A DNA stretch of 64,000 bases from JARRLC01 sp050290865 (lineage in GTDB: Bacteria > Pseudomonadota > Alphaproteobacteria > Rhizobiales > Rhodomicrobiaceae), in contig JBNKIW010000005.1 of assembly GCA_050290865.1 (NCBI GenBank), positions 62,001 through 126,000 of the forward strand. Direction: 5' to 3'. Positions 1-7,824 of the stretch are shown here, piece by piece. The notes under the pieces are model-generated. The model was not told the origin of the DNA. It ran no database searches and saw only the letters and a list, made by a program, of their open reading frames with translations. Numbering within the stretch: the first letter of the stretch is position 1; each line of letters begins with the position of its first letter. The translations under genes and the position numbers were made by a program.

Positions 1-626
1 CGGAACGCTTCCAGGAGCCCGTGAGCGGAGACGAGAAAGATACCGGCGTTCCAGTAGAAATTGCCGCTGGCGACATAGCGCTCCGCCTCTTCCAGGCTCG
101 GCTTTTCCACGAAGCGGCGGACCGGCAGGGCGGTATCGCCGCCTTCCGCCTCGATATAGCCGTAGCCGGTGTGCGCTTCGGTTGGCTTGACGCCGAAAGT
201 GACCAGCGCTCCCCGCGCGGCGGCGTCGCGTCCGCTGAGCACTGTCTCCCGGAAGGCTCCGGCATCAGGGATGAGGTGGTCCGATGGCGCCAGCAGCAGC
301 ACCGCGTCTTCGGCAAGGCGCGACGCCATGAGCGCGGCGACGGCCGCCGCGGGCGCGGTGTTGCGGCCCTGCGGTTCCAATATGATGGCCTGCGAGGCGA
401 TGCCGATTTCGCGCATCTGCTCGGCGATGATGAAGCGGTGTTCGTCGCTGCCCAGGATGGTCGGTGGCGCGAAGTCGGCCGCGGCCAGCCGCTGGCAGGT
501 CTCCTGAAAAAGGCTCATCTCGCCGCCGGTCAGCGGCAGGAACTGCTTGGGATAGGCCTTGCGGGACATCGGCCACAGGCGCGTTCCGGAGCCGCCCGAG
601 AGAATAAAGGGATAGATCAAAGCCAT
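1..626 (-). CDS. manC: Mannose-1-phosphate guanylyltransferase (C-terminal part outside the window)
   Basis: Makes GDP-mannose from mannose-1-phosphate and GTP for surface polysaccharides. Reading leftward from the ATG at 626, the N-terminus carries the nucleotidyltransferase signature FILSGGSGTRLWPMSR followed by PKQF, then LGSDEHRFIIAEQ, EPQGRNTAPA and LLLAPSDHLI, all typical of the ManC/CpsB family. A TGGAGG ribosome-binding site lies about 8 bases before the ATG. Only about 208 codons are inside the window, so whether a C-terminal isomerase domain is fused cannot be seen. It follows the MidA-like gene on the same strand after a 215-base gap, so it may have its own promoter. Family assignment is secure; the isomerase question is open. 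Confidence 0.9.
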   Translation of the reverse strand, partial: MALIYPFILSGGSGTRLWPMSRKAYPKQFLPLTGGEMSLFQETCQRLAAADFAPPTILGSDEHRFIIAEQMREIGIASQAIILEPQGRNTAPAAAVAALMASRLAEDAVLLLAPSDHLIPDAGAFRETVLSGRDAAARGALVTFGVKPTEAHTGYGYIEAEGGDTALPVRRFVEKPSLEEAERYVASGNFYWNAGIFLVSAHGLLEAF

Positions 627-813
627 GGATACCGCCTCCATATTGTTCTTGAAACTATCACTTCTTTTTGCCTGCGCCGGGCCGGCAAAGTCTTATCTTA
701 CAGAAGACCGACTAAAAGAGTCCCCGCCTTTTTGCGTGTTTTTCGTTTCCGGCTTCGGGCGGCTGTTCCGGCTTTCGCGTGTTCCAGCCCCGGGATCAAG
801 GCATCTGGTGACA

Positions 814-828
814 TTTTCCCCGGGAAAA
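814..828. repeat. Perfect 15-base palindrome next to the end of the MidA-like gene
   Basis: TTTTCCC-C-GGGAAAA lies 14 bases beyond the stop of the MidA-like gene and upstream of manC. It has no T-run after the stem in the manC direction, so it is not a textbook terminator. A related but longer palindrome occurs at 16809-16832. Function unknown. Confidence 0.4.
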
Positions 829-841
829 AGGCTGAAGGATT

Positions 842-1957
842 CTATGCAGTGGTGGGGAATGTCGGGGCGTGGTGCTGCCGTTCGAATGGGGGCGGCGCGG
901 GAAGGTCGAGGCTGGTTACCGCCATGGCCTTGAACAGGCTGCCCATCTGGTAGGGATCAACCAGACGGCGCGCGCCCAGATAGAGTGCGGCGCGCTGGTC
1001 TTCCCGGGCGGAGGTCAGGAGCTTGCGCAGCCGGTTCTCCAGGCCGAGCGCCAGAAGGAATTCACCCTGCGAAAGCGGCCCCCACGACGCCAGCCCGCCG
1101 TCCTCGGCGGCAAGGCGCAGCTCGGCGAAGTTGACGTGGGCGGACAGGTCGGTCTCACTGGGGGCTTCCAGCGGATTGGCGTAGCCGTGGTTGCGGACGG
1201 CCTGGAGCGTATCGCCATAGTCCGGGCGCTCATAACCGTAATCCGCGATCAGCATGGCGAACGGGTCGAGGATGGCCCGGCGGCCGAACTCGTTCATCAG
1301 AGGATCGAGCAGCGGGTGGGTTTCAAGGATATCGCCCTCGCGCGGGGCCACGGCGGGAAGCAGCGCCCCTGGCGGGCGTGCCGGATCGCCGACCGCGAAG
1401 ATCGGCTCGCCGCTGCTGTCCAGCGTGACGACACGCTGATGCCACGCGCCGCCGGAGAAAATGTACTGTTCCACGGGCATGGCGTCGAAAAACTCGTTCG
1501 CGATCACGATCGCCGGGGCCTCCGGCACGGTGCTGATCTCGTCGTGCCAGTGTGGCTTGCAGATCGGTGAGAGTGTCTCTTTCTGGATTTCACGCAGAGT
1601 TTCGGAACTTTCCACCAGGTGGACATAGGCTGCGTCCAGAAAGCCCGGCACGCTGCGCGCGGCGCGAAGCGCATCCTGCATCAGCGTGCCGCGTCCCGGC
1701 CCCAACTCGACGAGCACGAGCGAGGCGGGCTGGCCCATCGCCTGCCAGACGGTGGCCGCCCACACCGCGACGAGTTCGCCGAAAATCTGGCTCACCTCAG
1801 GTGCAGTGACGAAGTCGCCGTGTGCGCCCAGCGGGTTGCCCTCCCGGTAATAGGCGCCGTCGCGGCTGGTCAGACACCAGTTCATGAATTCGCCGGTGCT
1901 CATCGCGCCGTGTTCGGCGAGATGGCGTTTCAGGCTGGCGGCGGCGGTCTCTTCCAT
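842..1957 (-). CDS. MidA/NDUFAF7-type class I SAM-dependent methyltransferase (COG1565)
   Basis: About 371 residues, the usual length for the MidA/NDUFAF7 family of arginine methyltransferases, whose mitochondrial member methylates a complex I subunit. Visible motifs are GDFVTAPEVSQIFGEL near the N-terminus, the SAM-binding LVLVELGPGRGTLM and the later IANEFFDAMPVEQ, all characteristic of COG1565. The reading frame stays open further upstream, but that part overlaps the preceding gene; the ATG at 1957 (METEE-like start MEETAAAS) begins 4 bases after the stop of the FRG-domain gene and is preferred. In many alphaproteobacteria this gene directly follows lgt and precedes pgeF. Here a FRG gene separates it from lgt and manC follows it. 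The bacterial substrate is not known. Confidence 0.85.
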   Translation of the reverse strand: MEETAAASLKRHLAEHGAMSTGEFMNWCLTSRDGAYYREGNPLGAHGDFVTAPEVSQIFGELVAVWAATVWQAMGQPASLVLVELGPGRGTLMQDALRAARSVPGFLDAAYVHLVESSETLREIQKETLSPICKPHWHDEISTVPEAPAIVIANEFFDAMPVEQYIFSGGAWHQRVVTLDSSGEPIFAVGDPARPPGALLPAVAPREGDILETHPLLDPLMNEFGRRAILDPFAMLIADYGYERPDYGDTLQAVRNHGYANPLEAPSETDLSAHVNFAELRLAAEDGGLASWGPLSQGEFLLALGLENRLRKLLTSAREDQRAALYLGARRLVDPYQMGSLFKAMAVTSLDLPAPPPFERQHHAPTFPTTA

Positions 1958-1961
1958 GGGG

Positions 1962-2771
1962 TCAGGTCTTGATGTCCGTTGATGCGTAGTCTTTGGAAAA
2001 CCGGTAGGCAAGTGTCTTGGCGGCGGAAGCCGCGCTGGGGAACAGCGCCGCCCGGGTGACACCGATGCTGTAGAGGTCTTTCATGATCTCCTTCTTCTGC
2101 TCTGCGTCGATCAGGATGTAGCTCAGGAAGATTCCAGCTTTCCTCGCGACGAACCGCATCGCTTCCAGCGGCTCCCGATCATTGCCATGAATGGTGAAGA
2201 AGGTGTTTTGCAGATTGTAGGTGCGCAGGTTGCGGTAAGGGCGGAAGGCCATCGGCGGCTCGGCTTCCGGCAGCAGCTTCGTGTCCGTCTCGGACAGTTT
2301 CACGACATATTTGTCGACGAACGGTTCATCGATCATCGGCACATAAGGCAGTTTCGAGGCCGCGTCGTTGAACGCCCAGGGATTGAAGATCCAAACGCGG
2401 CCATGCCTGGACACGTCCATGCTCTCCACCGCCAGGAACAGGGCCGCGAGCGCGTTCGCCTGCCATTCGATGATGCGCGTCGGCAGGCCGTTCTGATGCG
2501 CCAGGACCAGCCATTCGCGATCGAGGACGCCTTTCGGAGGGATGAATTCGGCGACGAGCATGCGGAATTCGCGCAGCATCTCGCGCTCCAGTTCCGGATT
2601 GATACTGCCGCGATAGAGGGCGGGCAGCAGCTTGCCCGTCGGATCGGGCTGGCCGAGATACCACGGCGTCACCGGCGCACCATGGAGCCCCAGCAGGAAC
2701 GCCGGCGCCTTCAGTGTCCTGATATAGTCGGCAAGCGAGCCGACGATCTTGGGCTGAACCGCAGCGATCAT
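1962..2771 (-). CDS. FRG-domain protein inserted between lgt and the MidA-like gene
   Basis: About 269 residues. The FRG-domain pattern is seen as PWYLGQPD near residues 36-43, then LLPALYRG, and the hallmark block LVLAHQNGLPTRIIEW at about residues 88-103 followed by ALAALFLAVES. The central Arg of the eponymous F/Y-R-G is Leu here (WYLGQ). FRG domains are of unknown biochemical function and often occur in mobile or defence-associated genes. The ATG at 2771 has GGAAG five bases upstream; a TTG at 2786 is an alternative. It sits 69 bases after lgt and 4 bases before the MidA-like gene, so it is probably co-transcribed. Base composition resembles its neighbours, so any transfer is not recent. 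Confidence 0.75.
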   Translation of the reverse strand: MIAAVQPKIVGSLADYIRTLKAPAFLLGLHGAPVTPWYLGQPDPTGKLLPALYRGSINPELEREMLREFRMLVAEFIPPKGVLDREWLVLAHQNGLPTRIIEWQANALAALFLAVESMDVSRHGRVWIFNPWAFNDAASKLPYVPMIDEPFVDKYVVKLSETDTKLLPEAEPPMAFRPYRNLRTYNLQNTFFTIHGNDREPLEAMRFVARKAGIFLSYILIDAEQKKEIMKDLYSIGVTRAALFPSAASAAKTLAYRFSKDYASTDIKT

Positions 2772-2840
2772 ATCAACTTCCGGCAAATAATCCGAGCGCT
2801 CTCTGGCCGGGTATTCAACACGGCCAAGCCCGCGCGAGCC

Positions 2841-3689
2841 TTACCGCGGCACCGGCGCTCCCTGCCGGGTGGCGTGAGCAATCAACCAGGCGGCCGCCGC
2901 GACCATCGGCAGCGAGTAGACCATGCCCTCCGAGAAATAGGTGGTGGTGAAGAACTGCGCGTAATCCCACTGCTTGAAATACTCGACCGCAATCCGCGCC
3001 ATCCCGTAGCCCGCGAGGAAGAGGCCCGCCGTCAGGCCGGGGCGCTGGAGCGACAGGCGCGTATGCGTGAAATAGCGCAGGACCGCGAACATCACGATCC
3101 CTTCGAGGAACGCTTCGTAGAGCTGGGTGGGATGGCGCGGCCCCGGCATGTCGCCGCGGTTCAGGACGGCCGGCGGGAAGTCCACCGCCCAGGGCACATT
3201 CGTCAGGCGTCCGTAGATCTCGCCGTTGATGAAATTCGCGATCCGTCCGAAGAAGAGTCCGAACGGCACGACCGCCGCGCAAAGATCGCCGAGCGAAAGG
3301 AGCGGGACACGATTGATTCGTGCGAACACAAGCACCGCGAGGAAGACGCCGAGAAAACCGCCGTGAAAGGCCATCCCGCCTTCCCAGACGACGAAAACCT
3401 TCGCTGGGTTATGAATGAATAGAGTTGGTTCATAGAGCAGGATGAAGCCGAGTCTGCCGCCGATCACCGTGCCGAGCGTCGCCCAGAGGAGGAAATCGTC
3501 GGCCTGTGGGAGCGTCATCGGTGCCGACCTGCGCCAGATCGCGGGCGTCCGCAGGAGCCGGCGCATGTAAAGCCAGCCCAGAACCAGACCGGCCAGATAG
3601 GCGAGACCGTACCACCGGACTGTCACGGGGCCCAGGGCGAGAGCCACGGGGTCGATGTCCGGAAAAGGGATGGCCATGATTTCCACCAT
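2841..3689 (-). CDS. lgt: Prolipoprotein diacylglyceryl transferase
   Basis: Transfers diacylglycerol from phosphatidylglycerol to the lipobox Cys of prolipoproteins in the inner membrane. The Lgt signature is visible as VVPFGLFFGRIANFINGEIYG, with the conserved WEGGMAFHGG upstream and RHPTQLYEAFLEG downstream, and several hydrophobic segments (for example WYGLAYLAGLVLGWLYM). I chose the ATG at 3689, eight bases after AGGG, giving about 282 residues, close to family length; an ATG at 3677 is also possible, and the longer frame to 3809 is unlikely. Divergent from ubiK. It heads a minus-strand unit with the FRG and MidA-like genes. A lipoprotein that would need Lgt is the RND adaptor at 62095. 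Confidence 0.95.
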   Translation of the reverse strand: MVEIMAIPFPDIDPVALALGPVTVRWYGLAYLAGLVLGWLYMRRLLRTPAIWRRSAPMTLPQADDFLLWATLGTVIGGRLGFILLYEPTLFIHNPAKVFVVWEGGMAFHGGFLGVFLAVLVFARINRVPLLSLGDLCAAVVPFGLFFGRIANFINGEIYGRLTNVPWAVDFPPAVLNRGDMPGPRHPTQLYEAFLEGIVMFAVLRYFTHTRLSLQRPGLTAGLFLAGYGMARIAVEYFKQWDYAQFFTTTYFSEGMVYSLPMVAAAAWLIAHATRQGAPVPR

Positions 3690-3866
3690 ATTCTGCCCTG
3701 CCGCCTTCGCGGATCGAGCGTTCTCGTGAACCGCTGAGAAGGCTGAGCGTTCTTCTAGCAAAGGCGGCCGCGCCAGCCAAGGCTTGATCCCCCGGCAAAC
3801 CGAGGTCAATATCAGGGACGATCCGCTTCACGCGAACACGTCCAGAGCACCGGGGATGAAAGCTTC

Positions 3867-4124
3867 ATGACACAGACGACGAACCGCTTCTTCGATGAAG
3901 TCGCCAAGCTGATGACCGACGCGGCGGGCGCGGCGCAAGGGATCCGCCAGGACGCCGAGACATTCTTCCGCTCTCAGGCCGAAAAGATGCTGCGCGACAT
4001 GAACCTCGTTCAGCGCGAGGAGTTCGAGGCCGTCAAGGCGATGGCCGCCAAGGCTTTGGAGGAAAACGAGCGCCTCGCCCAGCGCATTGCCGAGCTGGAA
4101 GCGCGGTCCACGCCGCAGGGATGA
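3867..4124 (+). CDS. ubiK: UbiK/YqiC-family accessory factor (BMFP domain)
   Basis: An 85-residue protein starting TTNRFFDEVAKLMTDAAGAAQG, with a C-terminal coiled coil (VQREEFEAVKAMAAKALEEN...RIAELEA). This is the classic layout of the BMFP/UbiK family: an amphipathic N-terminal helix and a trimerising coiled coil containing the REEFEAV motif. Enterobacterial UbiK assists ubiquinone biosynthesis, and family members fuse membranes in vitro. Divergent from lgt with a 177-base gap that must hold both promoters; this arrangement is common in alphaproteobacteria. Cytoplasmic or peripheral membrane location is expected. Confidence 0.88.
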   Translation: MTQTTNRFFDEVAKLMTDAAGAAQGIRQDAETFFRSQAEKMLRDMNLVQREEFEAVKAMAAKALEENERLAQRIAELEARSTPQG

Positions 4125-4198
4125 GCGTGACCGCGGCGGGAAGCCCGGTCGCTCGCGCGCTCAGGAGCCCGGCAGCAGGTTTTCAGCACGTATTCGAA

Positions 4199-4284
4199 GA
4201 TGCCCGCTGTGAAACACGCTATTCGCAAGCGCAGCATGTTTTGCCTTGCGGGATGCCGCGTCTTGTTTCACTCTTACGGGCATC
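4199..4284. repeat. Nested inverted repeats forming a long hairpin upstream of folP
   Basis: Three nested pairs of arms lie in 86 bases: GATGCCCG (4199-4206) with CGGGCATC (4277-4284); GTGAAACA (4209-4216) with TGTTTCAC (4264-4271); and CGCAAG (4224-4229) with CTTGCG (4245-4250). All 22 arm base pairs are Watson-Crick. The element lies between ubiK and folP and could be a structured leader RNA, an attenuator or a small palindromic repeat element. There is no T-run after it, so it is not a simple terminator. Confidence 0.6.
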
Positions 4285-4341
4285 ATCCGCATTCGGCGCC
4301 GCCCGGCACGTCGTCAGGGGCGGCCTCTCAAGGGCAGGGCA

Positions 4342-5409
4342 TTGAGCGCCAGGCTATATCTTCGGCCGACCGGGCTGCTATGGGGCGATGTGGCCGCCGA
4401 AGGGTGCCGCGAGGGCATCTGTCTGCCATTGGCGGGCGGTCCTGCGGCGTTTTCCTCAATCGAGACTATCGAAGGCACGGCGCGTGACGCGAAGCGGCGG
4501 TTCGTTCTTGCGCGCGACCTCGCGGCGAGCGGCGAGAGCGCCGTCCGGTCGGCGCTTGGCCGCCTCACGGAGCCGCGCCAGCCGCTCGCGGGCGTGGCGC
4601 TGGACCGCACGCGCATCATGGGCATCGTCAATGTGACGCCCGACAGTTTTTCCGATGGCGGTGACTTCATGACCGCTGACGCCGCCGTGGCGCAGGCCCG
4701 CAGACTGACGGCGGAGGGTGCGGATTTCATCGACATTGGCGGCGAGTCCACGCGCCCCGGTTCGATGGAGGTGGACGAAGCCGAGGAGATGCGCCGCGTC
4801 AATCCGGTGCTGGAAGCGCTCCGGGGCGGCGGCGCCGTCATTTCCATCGACACACGGAAAGCTGCGATCATGGAAGCCGCCGCCGCGCGCGGTGCGGCCG
4901 TCATCAACGATGTCTCGGCACTCAGCTATGACGACAGGGCGCTGGGCGTGGCGGCGAAGCTCGGTATGCCAGCGGTCCTCATGCACGCGCAGGGCGATCC
5001 GCGGACCATGCAGGACAACCCCGTCTATGACGACGTCGTGCTGGAGGTCTACGACTATCTCGAAGCGCGCATCGAGGCGGCGGTCGCAGCCGGTGTCGGC
5101 CGCGAAAAGCTCGTCGCGGATCCCGGCATCGGTTTCGGCAAGACACTCGACCACAATCTCGCGCTGCTCAGCCAGTTGAGCCTGTTCCACGGCCTGGGCG
5201 TGCCCGTGCTGCTGGGCGCGTCGCGCAAGCGGATCATCGGTTCGATCACCGGCAAGGCCGGGCCGAAGGAGCGCATGCCCGGCAGCCTCGGCGTGGCGAT
5301 TGCGGGTGCCGCGCAAGGCGTACAGATCGTTCGTGTGCACGATGTTGACGAGACACGGCAGGCGCTCGACGTGTGGTCGGCGTCGATTTCGGGGTATGGA
5401 TCAGAATAA
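4342..5409 (+). CDS. folP: Dihydropteroate synthase
   Basis: Condenses 6-hydroxymethyl-dihydropterin pyrophosphate with p-aminobenzoate in folate synthesis. Motifs in order are IMGIVNVTPDSFSDGG, GADFIDIGGESTRPG, ISIDTRK, VINDVSAL, ADPGIGFGKT, LGASRKRIIG and a final VRVHDV, so the pterin and pABA sites look intact. About 355 residues with an N-terminal extension (LYLRPTGLLWG...LPLAGG) of the kind seen in alphaproteobacterial homologues. No ATG fits the start: a TTG at 4342, preceded by AAGGGCAGGG, gives the extension its usual beginning; a TTG at 4246 would run into the hairpin at 4199-4284. glmM follows after an AT-rich gap of about 217 bases. Confidence 0.93.
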   Translation: MSARLYLRPTGLLWGDVAAEGCREGICLPLAGGPAAFSSIETIEGTARDAKRRFVLARDLAASGESAVRSALGRLTEPRQPLAGVALDRTRIMGIVNVTPDSFSDGGDFMTADAAVAQARRLTAEGADFIDIGGESTRPGSMEVDEAEEMRRVNPVLEALRGGGAVISIDTRKAAIMEAAAARGAAVINDVSALSYDDRALGVAAKLGMPAVLMHAQGDPRTMQDNPVYDDVVLEVYDYLEARIEAAVAAGVGREKLVADPGIGFGKTLDHNLALLSQLSLFHGLGVPVLLGASRKRIIGSITGKAGPKERMPGSLGVAIAGAAQGVQIVRVHDVDETRQALDVWSASISGYGSE

Positions 5410-5626
5410 AAAAAGGGCAACCATGCCATGTTTGTAATAATTTGATGCCTAATTTTACTCGTCTGATGCGGAATGCGGTGCTATAGGAGCGCGCTATTCA
5501 GCATTTTATGGAATTGTGTCTGACGCTATATGAATTTGACGACAAAATGAATTTTAAAGTATTTGTGAATAATTACCAGCATTTCGATGGGCGCGAATAT
5601 CGTGACACCCGACAGGAGAGCCTTTG

Positions 5627-6979
5627 ATGTCTCGCAGACTTTTTGGCACGGACGGCATTCGCGGACAGGCCAACACCCAGCCCATGACCGCGGAGACCGC
5701 CATGAAGGTGGGCATGGCGGCGGGCCGTCTGTTCAGCAAGGGTGAGCACCGCCACCGCGTCGTCATCGGTAAAGATACGCGCCTGTCCTGCTACACCATC
5801 GAGTCTGCGCTTCAGGCGGGCTTCACCTCCGTCGGGATGGATGTCTTTCTCCTGGGGCCGGTGCCCACCCCTGCGGTTGCCATGCTGACGCGCTCGCTGC
5901 GTGCCGACCTCGGCGTGATGATCTCGGCGTCGCACAACCCGTTCCAGGACAACGGCATCAAGGTTTTCGACAATGACGGCTACAAACTGTCGGACGAGTA
6001 CGAAGACCGCATCGAGGCGTGCGTCAATGGCGATACCGCCGCACTCCTGGCCGCGCCCGAAAAGATGGGCCGCGCCAAACGTATCGAAGGCATGTTCGAC
6101 CGCTATATCGAGTATGCCAAGCGCACGCTTGACCGCAATATCCGCCTCGATGGCCTGAAGGTCGTCATCGACTGCGCCAATGGCGCCGCCTACCGTGTGG
6201 CGCCGCAGTCGCTGTGGGAACTCGGCGCCGACGTAACCGCAATCGGCATCGAGCCGGACGGCTTCAACATCAACCGCGATTGCGGCTCGACGGCGCCGCG
6301 GGCTTTGTGCGCGAAGGTGCGCGAGACCGGCGCGGATATCGGGATCGCGCTCGACGGCGACGCCGACCGGGTGATCCTCGCGGACGAGCACGGCCAGATC
6401 ATCGATGGCGACCAGCTTCTGGCGGTTATTGCCGAGGCCTGGGAAGCGGCGGACCGGCTGACCGGGCGGGGCGTCGTCGCAACCGTGATGTCCAATCTCG
6501 GCCTGGAACGCTTTCTCAGCGCCAAGGGCCTGGAGTTGCTGCGCACTTCGGTCGGGGACCGCTATGTGGTCGAGAAGATGCGCAGCGGCGGATACAATCT
6601 CGGTGGCGAACAGTCGGGCCACATCGTGATGTCCGACCACACCACGACTGGCGACGGGCTCGTGACGGCGCTGCAGATCCTGAGCGTCGTGGTGACGAGC
6701 GGCAAGCCGGTGAGCGAGGTGTGCAAGCGGTTCGAGCCGATCCCGCAGGTGCTCAGGAGCGTCCACACCAACGGTGGCAAGCCGCTGGAGGATGCAGCCG
6801 TGCAGGACATCATCGAGAAGAACCGGCAGCGGCTCGGCACGAGCGGACGCCTTTTGATCCGGCCGTCGGGTACCGAGCCGGTCATCCGCGTCATGGCGGA
6901 GGGGGATAACGAAAACCTTGTGCAAGCGGTCGTCGGCGATATCGCGACGGCGCTGGAAAGCGCTTCCGCGCACCGGTAA
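5627..6979 (+). CDS. glmM: Phosphoglucosamine mutase
   Basis: Interconverts glucosamine-6-phosphate and glucosamine-1-phosphate on the route to UDP-GlcNAc for peptidoglycan and LPS. About 450 residues. Visible are the N-terminal RRLFGTDGIRGQAN, the catalytic phosphoserine loop MISASHNPFQDNGIK, the metal-binding ALDGDADRVIL, the sugar-binding GGEQSGHIV and the phosphate-binding RPSGTEPVIRVM. The ATG at 5627 has GACAGGAG 8 bases upstream; the immediately preceding TTG is less likely. Its product feeds GlmU, encoded at 15259, though the two genes are not in one operon. Confidence 0.96.
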   Translation: MSRRLFGTDGIRGQANTQPMTAETAMKVGMAAGRLFSKGEHRHRVVIGKDTRLSCYTIESALQAGFTSVGMDVFLLGPVPTPAVAMLTRSLRADLGVMISASHNPFQDNGIKVFDNDGYKLSDEYEDRIEACVNGDTAALLAAPEKMGRAKRIEGMFDRYIEYAKRTLDRNIRLDGLKVVIDCANGAAYRVAPQSLWELGADVTAIGIEPDGFNINRDCGSTAPRALCAKVRETGADIGIALDGDADRVILADEHGQIIDGDQLLAVIAEAWEAADRLTGRGVVATVMSNLGLERFLSAKGLELLRTSVGDRYVVEKMRSGGYNLGGEQSGHIVMSDHTTTGDGLVTALQILSVVVTSGKPVSEVCKRFEPIPQVLRSVHTNGGKPLEDAAVQDIIEKNRQRLGTSGRLLIRPSGTEPVIRVMAEGDNENLVQAVVGDIATALESASAHR

Positions 6980-7016
6980 AGAGGGCAGGGCAGGGCGGAG
7001 CGCCGCTGATGCCTGC

Positions 7017-7553
7017 TTACGCCTTCTCCACCTCGCTCATCGCCTCGTTGATCCTGGCGAGCGTGCGCAGGAACGCCTGATGTTGGCCATCCTGCAGGTG
7101 GCGCCGGACCCGGCGCTCATGTTCGGTCAGTGTTTCCTGGGCTTCGGCGAGGAGCGCCTCCCCGTCTTTCGTGAGCACGACGGCGTATGACCGGCGGTCC
7201 GAGGCCAGCGGCGTGCGCCGGGCCAGACCGCGACGGTTCAACTCGTCCATCAAAGCGACGAAATTCGGCCGCTGAATGCCGAGCGCTTCAGCGATCTCCG
7301 ACTGCTTGCGCCCGGGATTGCGTCCGATCACCAGCAGCACGCTGAATTGTGCCGGACGCAGATCGAGGCTCGCAAGCGCGTTGATGGCGTCCGCGAACAC
7401 GGCAAGCTGGGCGCGCCGGAGCGCGTAACCGGTCATCTCGGGCAGCATGCCGAGATCCAGCGGCGCATCGTCGTTGCGCATATCCACGGCGGATACTGCG
7501 CCGGCGCGTGGCTGGAGGCGGCGTTGCGTCTTTTGCGGCACGGTCCGTTTCAT
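7017..7553 (-). CDS. MarR-family transcriptional regulator
   Basis: About 178 residues with a MarR winged helix-turn-helix: LDLRPAQFSVLLVIGRNPGRKQSEIAEALGIQRPNFVALMDELNRRGLARR, then the wing with ASDRRSYAVVLTKDG. The first 40 residues are polar and rich in basic residues and Pro. The ATG at 7553 has GAGG 10 bases upstream; a GTG at 7559 is the alternative. It is divergent from the branched-chain-type ABC transporter at 7825, so it probably represses that operon or itself in response to the transported or metabolised compound. MarR proteins in such positions often sense aromatic or CoA-linked carboxylic acids; the ligand here is unknown. Confidence 0.85.
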   Translation of the reverse strand: MKRTVPQKTQRRLQPRAGAVSAVDMRNDDAPLDLGMLPEMTGYALRRAQLAVFADAINALASLDLRPAQFSVLLVIGRNPGRKQSEIAEALGIQRPNFVALMDELNRRGLARRTPLASDRRSYAVVLTKDGEALLAEAQETLTEHERRVRRHLQDGQHQAFLRTLARINEAMSEVEKA

Positions 7554-7824
7554 GGGCACGTTTCCTCGGGCGCGAAATTTTGTGGCGCCGTTTGTAATTA
7601 TGGTCCAGAACTGTTATAGGTAATACCAAAAATACTGCCGGGTGGGAATGCCATCCGGCATTCTGCCGCATGCGGCGCGGAAAGGCCATATCAAGCGGCC
7701 TCCTCCTGCCGTGAAACCGCGGCCAAGCACTGGCGCCGTGATAAAAAGACGCCATTAAGAAGAGACGGGCACGTATTTCCGCCAAAGGCGAAAAGCGGTC
7801 CGGCCGATGGGGGGGAGTGCGCGT

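Noticed and set aside
5573..6973. A 466-codon frame on the minus strand opposite glmM
   Set aside because: Same explanation: glmM is intact with all motifs, and the opposite frame has low-complexity His/Arg/Asp-rich sequence and no ribosome-binding site.
7560..7824. GGTAATACC and nearby AT-rich sequence as a MarR operator
   Set aside because: The half-sites are too short and imperfect to support an assignment; location alone is not enough.
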